From positions 1 through 64,000 of the forward strand of contig NW_027017968.1 of the NCBI RefSeq assembly GCF_032854445.1: a DNA stretch of 64,000 nucleotides, given 5' to 3'. This document shows positions 22,491 through 34,568 of this stretch, in pieces. Each line of letters begins with the position of its first letter. The stretch's first letter is position 1. The position numbers and the translations under genes were made by a program. Below the pieces are notes generated by a model. The model was not told the DNA's origin, did not search any database, and saw only the letters and a program-made list of their open reading frames with translations. This DNA comes from Liolophura sinensis. Taxonomy: Eukaryota > Mollusca > Polyplacophora > Chitonida > Chitonidae.

Positions 22491-25400
22491 TCAACTTTTG
22501 ACTATAAGTTATGTGCCCTTCGGTAGCTCAGAAGACCTGAAATCTTAGGGCCAAGCCCATTTAACTCACCCAACAATTGTCTTACTTCTAAGTCCAAGAC
22601 AATCTCAATGTCTTTATCTATGTGTAGAAAAACCACACCATTTGTACAACGCAAGGTACTTGATACAGTCTGCTGTAAAAAGTACAACTGAACACTGACC
22701 CACTTCAGTAAGGTGCCAAAAGATGCGGAATTGAGCCAGGCATCGGCAGCTGTTGAAAAATTGCAAATTTCCCTGGTTTCCATGGAGTAAGAGCCGTGCT
22801 GGGCACGTGGATTATGACAGAAATGATCATTCAATTGTCACTACAGCCAAAAGTATTGGTCGGAGAGCAACGCGGTTTGCACCATTCGATTTCTCGTCAC
22901 AAAATACGTCGGATTAGTTTCTTACCAGCAGCACTGGAACAGTTTTTCCACTTTTGCATTTTTACCTGGTCTTTTTGTTAATTGAAATCGGCTACACTGT
23001 ACTCTGTACAATCGCGACTGGTCATTACTATATTCAACTTTTGACTATAAGTTATGTGCCCTTCGGTAGCCCAGAGACCTGAAATCTTTGGGCTAAGCCC
23101 ATTTAACTCACCCAGCAATTGTCTTACTTCTCAGTCCAAGACAATCTCAATGTCTTTATCTACGTGTAGAAAAAACCACACCATTTGTACATAAAAAAAC
23201 ACAAGGTACTTGGATAACAGTCTGCTGTAAAAAGTACAACTGACCACAGACCCACATTTATTAGGTGCCAAAAGATGCGGAATTGGGCCAGGTATCGGCA
23301 GCTGTTGAAAAATTGCAAATTTCCCTGGTTTCCATGGAGTAAGAGCCGTTGCTGTGCACGTGATTATGACATAAATGATCATTCAATTGTCGCTACAGGC
23401 AAAAGTATTGGTCGGAAAGCAACGCGGTTTGCACCATTCGATTTCTCGTCACAAAATACGTCGGATTAGCCTCTTACTAGTAGCACTGGAACAGTTTTTC
23501 CACTTTTGCATTTTTGCCTGGTCTTTTTGTTAATTGAAACCGGCTACACAGTACTCTGTACAATCGCGATCTGGTCATTACTATATTCAACTTTTGACTA
23601 TAAGTTATTGTGCCCTTCGGTAGCTCAGAAGACCTGAAATCTTAGGGCCAAGCCATTTAACTCACCCAGCAATTGTCTTACTTATAAGTGCAAAGACAAT
23701 CTCAATGTCTTTATCTACGTGTAGAAAAAACCACACCATTTGTACATAAAAAACGCAAGGTACTTGATACAGTCTGCTGTAAAAAGTACAACTAAACACT
23801 TACCCACATTTATAAGGTGCGAAAAGATGGGGAATTGGGCCAGGCATCGGCAGATGTTAAATAATTGCAAATATCCCTGGTTTCCATGGAGTAAGAGCCG
23901 TTGCTGGGCACGTGATTATGACAAAAATGATCATTGAATTGTCGCTACAGCCAAAAGTATGGTCGGAGAGCTACGCGGTTTGCACCATTCGATTTCTCGT
24001 CACAAATACGTCGGATTAGCCTCTTACTAGTAGCACTGGAACAGTTTTTCCACTTTTGCATTTTTGCCTGGTCTTTTTGTTAATTGAAACCGGCTACACA
24101 ATACTCTGTACAATCGCGACTGGTCATTACTATATTCAACTTTTGACTATAAGTTATGTGCCCTTCGGTAGCCCAGAAGACCTGAAATCTTTGGCTAAGC
24201 CCATTTATCTCACCCAGCAATTGCCTTACTTCTAAGTGCAAGGACAATCTCAATGTCTTTATCTATGTGTAGAAAAACCACACCATTTGTACGTGAAAAA
24301 CACAAGGTACTTGATACAGTCTGGCTGTAAAAAGTACAACTGAACACTTACCCACTTCAGTAAGTTGCCAAAAGATGCGGAATTGAGCCAGGCATCGGCA
24401 GCTGTTGAAAAAATTGGCAAATTTCCCTGGTTTCCATGGAGTAAGAGCCGTTGCTGGGCACGTGATTATGATATAAATGATCATTCAATTGTCACTTCAG
24501 CCAAAAGTATTGGTCGGAGAGCAACGCGGTTTGCACCATTCGATTTCTCGTCACAAAATACGTCGGATTAGTTTCTTACCAGCAAGCACTGGAACAGTTT
24601 TTCCACTTTTGCATTTTTACCTGGTCTTTTTGTTAATTGAAATCGGCTACACTGTACTCTGTACAATCGCCACTGGTCATACTATATTCAACTTTTGACT
24701 ATAAGTTATGTGCCCTTCGGTAGCCCAGAAGACCTGAAATCTTTGGGCCAAGCCCATTTAACTCACCAGCAATTGTCTTACTTCTAAGTCGAAGACAATC
24801 TCAATGTCTTTATCTATGTGTAGAAAAACAGACCATTTGTAATTAAAAAACGCAAGGTACTTGATACAGTCTGCTGTAAAAAGTACAACTAAACACTTAC
24901 CCACTTCAGTAAGGTGCCAAAAGATGCGGAATTGAGCCAGGCATCGGCAGCTGTTAAAAATTGTAAAGTTCCCTGGTTTAAATGGAGTAAGAGCCGTTGC
25001 TGGGCACGTGATTGTGACATAAATGATCATTCAATTGTCACTACAGGCAAAAGTATTAGTCGGAGAGCAACGCGGTTTGCACCATTAGATTTCTCGTCAC
25101 AAAATACGTCGGATTAGCCTCTTACCAGCAGCACTGGAACAGTTTTTCCACTTTTGCATTTTTACCTGGTCTTTTTGTTAATTGAAATCGGCTACACTGT
25201 ACTCTGTACAATCGCGACTGGTCATTACTATATTCACTTTTGACTATAAGTTATGTGCCCTTCGGTAGCCCAGAAGACGTCAAATCTTTGGGCTAAGCCC
25301 ATTTAACTCACCCAGCAATTGTCTTACTACTAAGTCCAAGGACAATCTCAATGTCTTATCTACGTGTAGAAAAACCACACCATTTGTACGTGAAAAACAG

Positions 25401-25779
25401 AAGGTACTTGATACAGTCTGCTGTAAAAAGTACAACTGAACACTGACCCACTTCAGTAAGGTGCCAAAAGATGCGGGAATTGAGCCAGGCATCGGCAGCT
25501 GTTGAAAAATTGCAAATTTCCCTGGTTTCCATGGAGTAAGAGCCGTTGCTGTGCACGTGATTATGACATAAATGATCATTTATTGTCGCTACAGGCAAAA
25601 GTATTGGTCGGAAGCAACGCGGTTTGCACCATTCGATTCTCGTCACAAAATACGTCGGATTAGCCTCTTACTAGTAGCACTGGAACAGTTTTTCCACTTT
25701 TGCATTTTTGCCTGGTCTTTTTGTTAATTGAATCCGGCTACAGAGTACTCTGTACAAGTGCGACTGGTCATTACTATAT
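22491..25779. repeat. Six-monomer HOR, unit 1 (M42-M47)
   Basis: Units start at 22491, 23034, 23587, 24136, 24688 and 25234. Types in order: M42 tagctcag with cccaacaattg and gacagaaatgatc; M43 M15 type; M44 M4 type; M45 M5-like with tatgtg, gaacacttacc and gatataaat; M46 M2 type (gtcgaag, tttaaatgg); M47 actaagtcc with aaaaacagaagg. The same order follows in M48-M53. M42 lacks six bases near 22648 (gtacaacgcaagg instead of gtacataaaaaacgcaagg), unlike M48 and M57. The unit lies in an indel-rich block. Confidence 0.87.
25739..25754. other. 16-bp perfect palindrome TACAGAGTACTCTGTA (M47)
   Basis: Same variant as at 22450, located at the end of M47 and directly followed by M48, an M42-type unit. 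Confidence 0.7.
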
Positions 25780-28700
25780 TCAACTTTTGACTATAAGTTA
25801 TGTGCCCTTCGGTAGCTCAGAAGACCTGAAATCTTAGGGCCAAGCCCATTTAACTCACCCAACAATTGTCTTACTTCTAAGTCCAAGACAATCTCAATGT
25901 CTTTATCTATGTGTAGAAAAACCACACCATTTGTACATAAAAAAACGCAAGGTACTTGATACAGTCTGCTGTAAAAAGTACAACTGAACACTGACCCACT
26001 TAAGTAAGGTGCCAAAAGATGCGGAATTGAGCAGGCATCGGCAGCTGTTGAAAATTGCAAATTTCCCTGGTTTTCCATGGAGTAAGAGCCGTTGCTGGGC
26101 ACGTGATTATGACAGAAATGATCATTCAATTGTCACTACAGCCAAAAGTATTGGTCGGAGAGCAACGCGGTTTGCACCATTCGATTTCTCGTCACAAAAT
26201 ACGTCGGATTAGTTTTCTTACCAGCAGCACTGGAACAGTTTTTTCCACTTTTGCATTTTTACCTGGTCTTTTTGTTAATTGAAATCGCTACACTGTACTC
26301 TGTACAATCGCGACTGGTCATTACTATATTCAACTTTTGACTATAAGTTATGTGCCCTTCGGTAGCCCAGAAGACTGAAATCTTTTGGGCTAAGCCCATT
26401 TAACTCACCCAGCAATTGTCTTACTTCTCAGTCCAGGACAATCTCAATGTCTTTATCTACGTGTAGAAAAACCACACCATTTGTACATAAAAAACACAAG
26501 GTACTTGATACAGTCTGCTGTAAAAAGTACAACTGACCACAGACCCACATTTATTAGGTGCCAAAAGATGCGGAATTGGGCCAGGTATCGCAGCTGTTGA
26601 AAAATTGCAAATTTCCCTGGTTTCCATGGAGTAAGAGCCGTTGCTGTGCACGTGATTATGACATAAATGATCATTCAATTGTCGCTACAGGCAAAAAGTA
26701 TTGGTCGGAAAGCAACGCGGTTGCACCATTCGATTTCTCGTCACAAAATACGTCGGATTAGCCCTCTTACTAGTAGCACTGGAACAGTTTTTCCACTTTT
26801 GCATTTTTTGCCTGGTCTTTTTGTTAATTGAAACCGGCTACACAGTACTCTGTACAATCGCGACTGGTCATTACTATATTCAACTTTTGACTATAAGTTA
26901 TGTGCCCTTCGGTAGCTCAGAAGACCTGAAATCTTAGGGCCAAGCCATTTAACTCACCCAGCAATTGTCTTACTTATAAGTGCAAGACAATCTCAATGTC
27001 TTTATCTACGTGTAGAAAAACCACACCATTTGTACATAAAAACGCAAGGTACTTGATACAGTCTGCTGTAAAAAGTACAACTAAACACTTACCCACATTA
27101 TAAGGTGCGAAAAGATGGGGAATTGGGGCCAGGCATCGGCAGATGTTAAATAATTGCAAATATCCCTGGTTTTCCATGGAGTAAGAGCCGTTGCTGGGCA
27201 CGTGATTATGACAAAAATGATCATTGAATTGTCGCTACAGCCAAAAGTATTGGTCGGAGAGCTACGCGGTTTGCACCATTCGATTTCTCGTCACAAAATA
27301 CGTCCGGATTAGCCTCTTACTAGTAGCACTGGAACAGTTTTTTCCACTTTTGCATTTTTGCCTGGTCTTTTTGTTAATTGAAACCGGCTACACAATACTC
27401 TGTACAATCGCGACTGGTCATTACTATATTCAACTTTTGACTATAAGTTATGTGCCCTTCGGTAGCCCAGAAGACCTGAAATCTTTGGGCTAAGCCATTT
27501 ATCTCACCCAGCAATTGCCTTACTTCTAAGTGCAAGACAATCTCAATGTCTTTATCTATGTGTAGAAAAACCACACCATTTGTACGTGAAAAACACAAGG
27601 TACTTGATACAGTCTGCTGTAAAAAGTACAACTGAACACTTACCCACTTCAGTAAGTTGCCAAAAGATGCGGAATTGAGCCAGGCATCGGCAGCTGTTGA
27701 AAAATTGCAATTTCCCTGGTTTCCATGGAGTAAGAGCCGTTGCTGGGCACGTGATTATGATATAAATGATCATTCAATTGTCACTTCAGCCAAAAGTATT
27801 GGTCCGGAGAGCAACGCGGTTTGCACATTCGATTTCTCGTCACAAAATACGTCGGATTAGTTTCTTACCAGCAGCACTGGAACAGTTTTTCCACTTTGCA
27901 TTTTTACCTGGTCTTTTTGTTAATTGAATCGGCTACACTGTACTCTGTACAATCGCCACTGGTCATTTACTATATTCAACTTTTGACTATAAGTTATGTG
28001 CCCTTCGGTAGCCCAGAGACCTGAAATCTTTGGGCCAAGCCCATTTAACTCACCAGCAATTGTCTTACTTCTAAGTCGAAGACAATCTCAATGTCTTTAT
28101 CTATGTGTAGAAAAACCAGACCATTTGTAATAAAAAACGCAAGGTACTAGATACAGTCTGCTGTAAAAAGTACAACTAAACACTTACCCACTTCAGTAAG
28201 GTGGCCAAAAGGATGCGGAATTGAGCCAGGCATCGGCAGCTGTTTAAAAATTGTAAAGTTCCCTGGTTTAAATGGAGTAAGAGCCGTTGCTGGGCACGTG
28301 ATTGTGACATAAATGATCATTCAATTGTCACTACAGGCAAAAGTATTAGTCGGAGAGCAACCGCGGTTTGCACCATTCGATTTCTCGTCACAAAATACGT
28401 CGGATTAGCCTCTTACCAGCAGCACTGGAACAGTTTTTCCACTTTTGCATTTTTACCTGGTCTTTTTGTTAATTGAAATCGGCCTACACTGTACTCTGTA
28501 CATCGCGACTGGTCATTACTATATTCAACTTTTGACTATAAGTTATGTGCCCTTCGGTAGCCCAGAAGACGTCAAATCTTTGGGCTAAGCCCATTTAACT
28601 CACCCAGCAATTGTCTTACTACTAAGTCCAAGACAATCTCAATGTCTTTATCTACGTGTAGAAAAACCACACCATTTGTACGTGAAAAACAGAAGGTACT

Positions 28701-29073
28701 TGATACAGTCTGCTGTAAAAAGTACAACTGAACACTGACCCACTTCAGTAGGTGCCAAAAGATGCGGAATTGAGCCAGGCATCGGCAGCTGTTGAAAAAT
28801 TGCAAATTTCCCTGGTTTCCATGGAGTAAGAGCCGTTGCTGGGCACGTGATTATGACATCAATGATCATTCAATTGTCGCTACAGCCAAAAGTATTGGTC
28901 GGAGAGCAACGCGGTTTGCACCATTCGATTTCTCGTCACAAAATACGTCGGATTAGTTTCTTACCAGCAGCACTGGAACAGTTTTTTCCACTTTTGCATT
29001 TTTACCTGGTCTTTTTGTTAATTGAAATCGGCTACACTGTACTCTGTACAATCGCGACTGGTCATTACTATAT
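25780..29073. repeat. Six-monomer HOR, unit 2 (M48-M53)
   Basis: Units start at 25780, 26330, 26880, 27430, 27976 and 28525 and repeat the types of M42-M47 in order. The two units are 3289 and 3294 bp. M53 matches M47 in its 5' half (actaagtcc, aaaaacagaagg) but has a different 3' half: gacatcaatgatc, cagcc and tagtttc instead of gacataaatgatc, caggc and the palindrome variant. Many one-base indels make exact comparison unreliable. Confidence 0.87.
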
Positions 29074-30724
29074 TCAACTTTTGACTATAAGTTATGTGCC
29101 CTTCGGTAGCCCAGAAGACCTGAAATCTTTGGGCTAAGCCCATTTAACTCACCCAGCAATTGTCTTACTTCTCAGTCCAAGACAATCTCAATGTCTTTAT
29201 CTACGTGTAGAAAAACCACACCATTTTGTACATAAAAAACACAAGGTACTTGATACAGTCTGCTGTAAAAAGTACAACTGACCACAGACCCACATTTATT
29301 AGGTGCCAAAAGATGCGGAATTGGGCCAGGTATCGGCAGCTGTTGAAAAATTGCAAATTTCCCTGGTTTCCATGGAGTAAGAGCCGTTGCTGTGCACGTG
29401 ATTATGACATAAATGATCATTCAATTGTCGCTACAGGCAAAAGTATTGGTCGGAAAGCAACGCGGTTGGCACCATCCATTCGATTTCTCGTCACAAAATA
29501 CGTCGGATTAGCCTCTTACTAGTAGCACTGGAACAGTTTTTCCACTTTTGCATTTTTGCCTGGTCTTTTTGTTAATTGAAACCGGCTACACAGTACTCTG
29601 TACAATCGCGACTGGTCATTACTATATTCAACTTTTGACTATAAGTTATGTGCCCTTCGGTAGCTCAGAAGACCTGAAATCTTAGGGCCAAGCCCATTTA
29701 ACTCACCCAGCAATTGTCTTACTTATACGTGCAAGACAATCTCAATGTCTTTATCTACGTGTAGAAAAACCACACCATTTGTACATAAAAAACGCAAGGT
29801 ACTTGATACAGTCTGCTGTAAAAAGTACAACTAAACACTTACCCACATTTATAAGGTGCGAAAAGATGGGGAATTGGGCCAGGCATCGGCAGATGTTAAA
29901 TAATTGCAAATATCCCTGGTTTCCATGGAGTAAGAGCCGTTGCTGGGCACGTGATTATGACAAAAATGATCATTGAATTGTCGCTACAGCCAAAAGTATT
30001 GGTCGGAGAGCTACGCGGTTTGCACCATTCGATTTCTCGTCACAAAATACGTCGGATTAGCCTCTTACTAGTAGCACTGGAACAGTTTTTCCACTTTTGC
30101 ATTTTTGCCTGGTCTTTTTGTTAATTGAAACCGGCTACACAGTACTCTGTACAATCGCGACTGGTCATTACTATATTCAACTTTTGACTATAAATTATGT
30201 GCCCTTCGGTAGCCCAGAAGACCTGAAATCTTTGGGCTAAGCCCATTTATCTCACCCAGCAATTGCCTTACTTCTAAGTGCAAGACAATCTCAATGTCTT
30301 TATCTACGTGTAGAAAAACCACACCATTTGTACGTGAAAAACACAAGGTACTTGATACAGTCTGCTGTAAAAAGTACAACTGAACACTGACCCACTTCAG
30401 TAAGTTGCCAAAAGATGCGGAATTGAGCCAGGCATCGGCAGCTGTTGAAAAATTGCAAATTTCCCTGGTTTCCATGGAGTAAGAGCCGTTGCTGGGCACG
30501 TGATTATGACATAAATGATCATTCAATTGTCACTTCAGCCAAAAGTATTGGTCGGAGAGCAACGCGGTTTGCACCATTCGATTTCTCGTCACAAAATACG
30601 TCGATTAGCCTCTTACCAGCAGCACTGGAACAGTTTTTCCACTTTTGCATTTTTGCCTGGTCTTTTTGTTAATTGAATCCGGCTACAGAGTACTCTGTAC
30701 AAGTGCGACTGGTCAATACTATAT
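29074..30724. repeat. Monomers M54-M56
   Basis: Units start at 29074, 29628 and 30177 and are of types M15, M4 and M5. M54 is 554 bp and has a short duplication, accatccattcg near 29470-29481, in place of accattcg. M56 has actataaatt and tttatctc like M5, and ends with the 16-bp palindrome and gtgcgactggtcaatac. The run M15-M4-M5 recurs as M105-M107. Confidence 0.86.
30684..30699. other. 16-bp perfect palindrome TACAGAGTACTCTGTA (M56)
   Basis: Third occurrence, at the end of M56 before M57, again an M42-type unit. The adjacent bases read ggtcaatac in place of ggtcattac. Confidence 0.7.
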
Positions 30725-33470
30725 TCAACTTTTGACTATAAGTTATGTGCCCTTCGGTAGCTCAGAAGACCTGAAATCTTAGGGCCAAGCCCATTTAACT
30801 CACCCAACAATTGTCTTACTTCTAAGTCCAAGACAATCTCAATGTCTTTATCTATGTGTAGAAAAACCAGACCATTTTGTACATAAAAAACGCAAGGTAC
30901 TTGATACAGTCTGCTGTAAAAAGTACAACTGAACACTGACCCACTTCAGTAAGGTGCCAAAAGATGCGGAATTGAGCCAGGCATCGGCAGCTGTTGAAAA
31001 ATTGCAAATTTCCGTGGTTTCCATGGAGTAAGAGCCGTTGCTGGGCACGTGATTATGACAGAAATGATCATTCAATTGTCACTACAGCCAAAAGTATTGG
31101 TCGGAGAGCAACGCGGTTTGCACCATTCGATTTCTCGTCACAAAATACGTCGGATTAGTTTCTTACCAGCAGCACTGGAACAGTTTTTCCACTTTTGCAT
31201 TTTTACCTGGTCTTTTTGGTTAATTGAAATCGGCTACACTGTACTCTGTACAATCGCGACTGGTCATTACTATATTCAACTTTTGACTATAAGTTATGTG
31301 CCCTTCGGTAGCCCAGAAGACCTGAAATCTTTGGGCTAAGCCCATTTAACTCACCCAGCAATTGTCTTACTTCTCAGTCCAAGACAATCTCAATGTCTTT
31401 ATCTACGTGTAGAAAAACCACACCATTTGTACATAAAAAACACAAGGTACTTGATACAGTCTGCTGTAAAAAGTACAACTGACCACAGACCCACATTTAT
31501 TAGGTGCCAAAAGATGCGGAATTGGGCCAGGTATCGGCAGCTGTTGAAAAATTGCAAATTTCCCTGGTTTCCATGGAGTAAGAGCCGTTGCTGTGCACGT
31601 GATTATGACATAAATGATCATTCAATTGTCGCTACAGGCAAAAGTATTGGTCGGAAGCAACGCGGTTTGCACCATTCGATTTCTCGTCACAAAATACGTC
31701 GGATTAGCCTCTTACTAGTAGCACTGGAACAGTTTTTCCACTTTTGCATTTTTGCCTGGTCTTTTTGTTGATTGAAACCGGCTACACAGTACTCTGTACA
31801 ATCGCGACTGGTCATTACTATATTCAACTTTTGACTATAAGTTATGTGCCCTTCGGTAGCTCAGAAGACCTGAAATCTTAGGGCCAAGCCCATTTAACTC
31901 ACCCAGCAATTGTCTTACTTATAAGTGCAAGACAATCTCAATGTCTTTATCTACGTGTAGAAAAACCACACCATTTGTACATAAAAAACACAAGGTACTT
32001 GATACAGTCTGCTGTAAAAAGTACAACTGACCACAGACCCACATTTATTAGGTGCCAAAAGATGCGGAATTGGGCCAGGTATCGGCAGCTGTTGAAAAAT
32101 TGCAAATTTCCCTGGCTTCCATGGAGTAAGAGCCGTTGCTGTGCACGTGATTATGACATAAATGATCATTCAATTGTCGCTACAGGCAAAAGTATTGGTC
32201 GGAAAGCAACGCGGTTTGCACCATTCGATTTCTCGTCACAAAATACGTCGGATTAGCCTCTTACTAGTAGCACTGGAACAGTTTTTCCACTTTTGCATTT
32301 TTGCCTGGTCTTTTTGTTAATTGAAACCGGCTACACAGTACTCTGTACAATCGCGACTGGTCATTACTATATTCAACTTTTGACTATAAGTTATGTGCCC
32401 TTCGGTAGCTCAGAAGACCTGAAATCTTAGGGCCAAGCCCATTTAACTCACCCAGCAATTGTCTTACTTATAAGTGCAAGACAATCTCAATGTCTTTATC
32501 TACGTGTAGAAAAACCACACCATTTGTACATAAAAAACGCAAGGTACTTGATACAGTCTGCTGTAAAAAGTACAACTAAACACTTACCCACATTTATAAG
32601 GTGCGAAAAGATGGGGAATTGGGCCAGGCATCGGCAGATGTTAAATAATTGCAAATATCCCTGGTTTCCATGGAGTAAGAGCCGTTGCTGGGCACGTGAT
32701 TATGACAAAAATGATCATTGAATTGTCGCTACAGCCAAAAGTATTGGTCGGAGAGCTACGCGGTTTGCACCATTCGATTTCTCGTCACAAAATACGTTGG
32801 ATTAGCCTCTTACTAGTAGCACTGGAACAGTTTTTCCACTTTTGCATTTTTGCCTGGTCTTTTTGTTAATTGAAACCGGCTACACAATACTCTGTACAAT
32901 CGCGACTGGTCATTACTATATTCAACTTTTGACTATAAGTTATGTGCCCTTCGGTAGCCCAGAAGACCTGAAATCTTTGGGCTAAGCCCATTTATCTCAC
33001 CCAGCAATTGCCTTACTTCTAAGTGCAAGACAATCTCAATGTCTTTATCTATGTGTAGAAAAACCACACCATTTGTACGTGAAAAACACAAGGTACTTGA
33101 TACAGTCTGCTGTAAAAAGTACAACTGAACACTTACCCACTTCAGTAAGTTGCCAAAAGATGCGGAATTGAGCCAGGCATCGGCAGCTGTTGAAAAATTG
33201 CAAATTTCCCTGGTTTCCATGGAGTAAGAGCCGTTGCTGGGCACGTGATTATGATATAAATGATCATTCAATTGTCACTTCAGCCAAAAGTATTGGTCGG
33301 AGAGCAACGCGGTTTGCACCATTCGATTTCTCGTCACAAAATACGTCGGATTAGCCTCTTACCAGCAGCACTGGAACAGTTTTTCCACTTTTGCATTTTT
33401 ACCTGGTCTTTTTGTTAATTGAAATCGGCTACACTGTACTCTGTACAATCGCCACTGGTCATTACTATAT
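30725..33470. repeat. Monomers M57-M61 leading into segment B
   Basis: Units start at 30725, 31276, 31824, 32373 and 32922. M57 is of M42 type, M58 of M15 type, M59 an M4/M15 hybrid, M60 of M4 type and M61 of M45 type (tatgtg, gatataaat). With M62-M64 they continue the phase of the six-monomer HOR with inserted units, so segment B appears to grow out of the same HOR series. M60 has acgttggatt near 32794 where others have acgtcggatt. Confidence 0.86.
31824..32372. repeat. Hybrid monomer M59 (M4-type then M15-type)
   Basis: The 5' part has M4 markers: tagctcag, cttagggcc and acttataagtgcaag near 31918. From about 31980 it has M15 markers: cataaaaaacac, gaccacagacc, atttattagg, aggtatcgg and tgtgcac. 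The switch is therefore between about 31933 and 31988. The neighbours are M58 (M15 type) and M60 (M4 type), so an exchange between adjacent units would produce it. Confidence 0.85.
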
Positions 33471-34568
33471 TCAACTTTTGACTATAAGTTATGTGCCCTT
33501 CGGTAGCCCAGAAGACCTGAAATCTTTGTGCTCAGCCCATTTATCTCACCCAGCAATTGCCTTACTTCTAAGTGCAAGACAATCTCAATGTCTTTATCTA
33601 CGTGTAGAAAAACCACACCATTTGTACGTGAAAAACACAAGGTACTTGATACAGTCTGCTGTAAAAAGTACAACTGAACACTGACCCACTTCAGTAAGTT
33701 GCCAAAAGATGCGGAATTGAGCCAGGCATCGGCAGCTGTTGAAAAATTGCAAATTTCTCTGGTTTCCATGGAGTAAGAGCCGTTGCTGGGCACGTGATTA
33801 TGATATAAATGATCATTCAATTGTCACTTCAGCCAAAAGTATTGGTCGGAGAGCAACGCGGTTTGCACCATTCGATTTCTCGTCACAAAATACGTCGGAT
33901 TAGTTTCTTACCAGCAGCACTGGAACAGTTTTTCCACTTTTGCATTTTTACCTGGTCTTTTTGTTAATTGAAATCGGCTACACTGTACTCTGTACAATCG
34001 CGACTGGTCATTACTATATTCAACTTTTGACTATAAGTTATGTGCCCTTCGGTAGCCCAGAAGACCTGAAATCTTTGGGCCAAGCCCATTTAACTCACCC
34101 AGCAATTGTCTTACTTCTAAGTCGAAGACAATCTCAATGTCTTTATCTATGTGTAGAAAAACCAGACCATTTGTACATAAAAAACGCAAGGTACTTGATA
34201 CAGTCTGCTGTAAAAAGTACAACTAAACACTTACCCACTTCAGTAAGGTGCCAAAAGATGCGGAATTGAGCCAGGCATCGGCAGCTGTTAAAAAATTGTA
34301 AAGTTCCCTGGTTTAAATGGAGTAAGAGCCGTTGCTGGGCACGTGATTGTGACATAAATGATCATTCAATTGTCACTACAGGCAAAAGTATTAGTCGGAG
34401 AGCAACGCGGTTTGCACCATTCGATTTCTCGTCACAAAATACGTCGGATTAGCCTCTTACCAGCAGCAGTGGAACAGTTTTTCCACTTTTGCATTTTTAC
34501 CTGGTCTTTTTGTTAATTGAAATCGGCTACACTGTACTCTGTACAATCGCGACTGGTCATTACTATAT
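33471..34568. repeat. Monomers M62-M63 (start of segment B)
   Basis: Units start at 33471 and 34020 and match M1 and M2 closely. M62 carries the same gtgctcag and aatttctctgg variants as M1. M63 carries gtcgaag, ccagacc and tttaaatgg as M2 does. A difference is caggcaaaag near 34378 in M63 against cagggaaaag near 908 in M2. Confidence 0.92.

Larger units (their letters stand above)
22630..31670. other. Indel-rich block 2
   Basis: Monomer lengths here range from 543 to 554. Examples are gtcagcccagagacc-type losses near 23071, ggataacagtc near 23213, gcgatctgg near 23566, gaaaaaattggc near 24408, ttcacttttg near 25234, gaaatcgctac near 26281, gccctcttac near 26761, acgtccgg near 27301, cattttgtac near 29223 and tttttggttaatt near 31213. 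Most are one-base gains or losses in short runs. The flanking monomers at 19.2-22.4 kb and 31.8-36.1 kb are regular. Confidence 0.72.
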
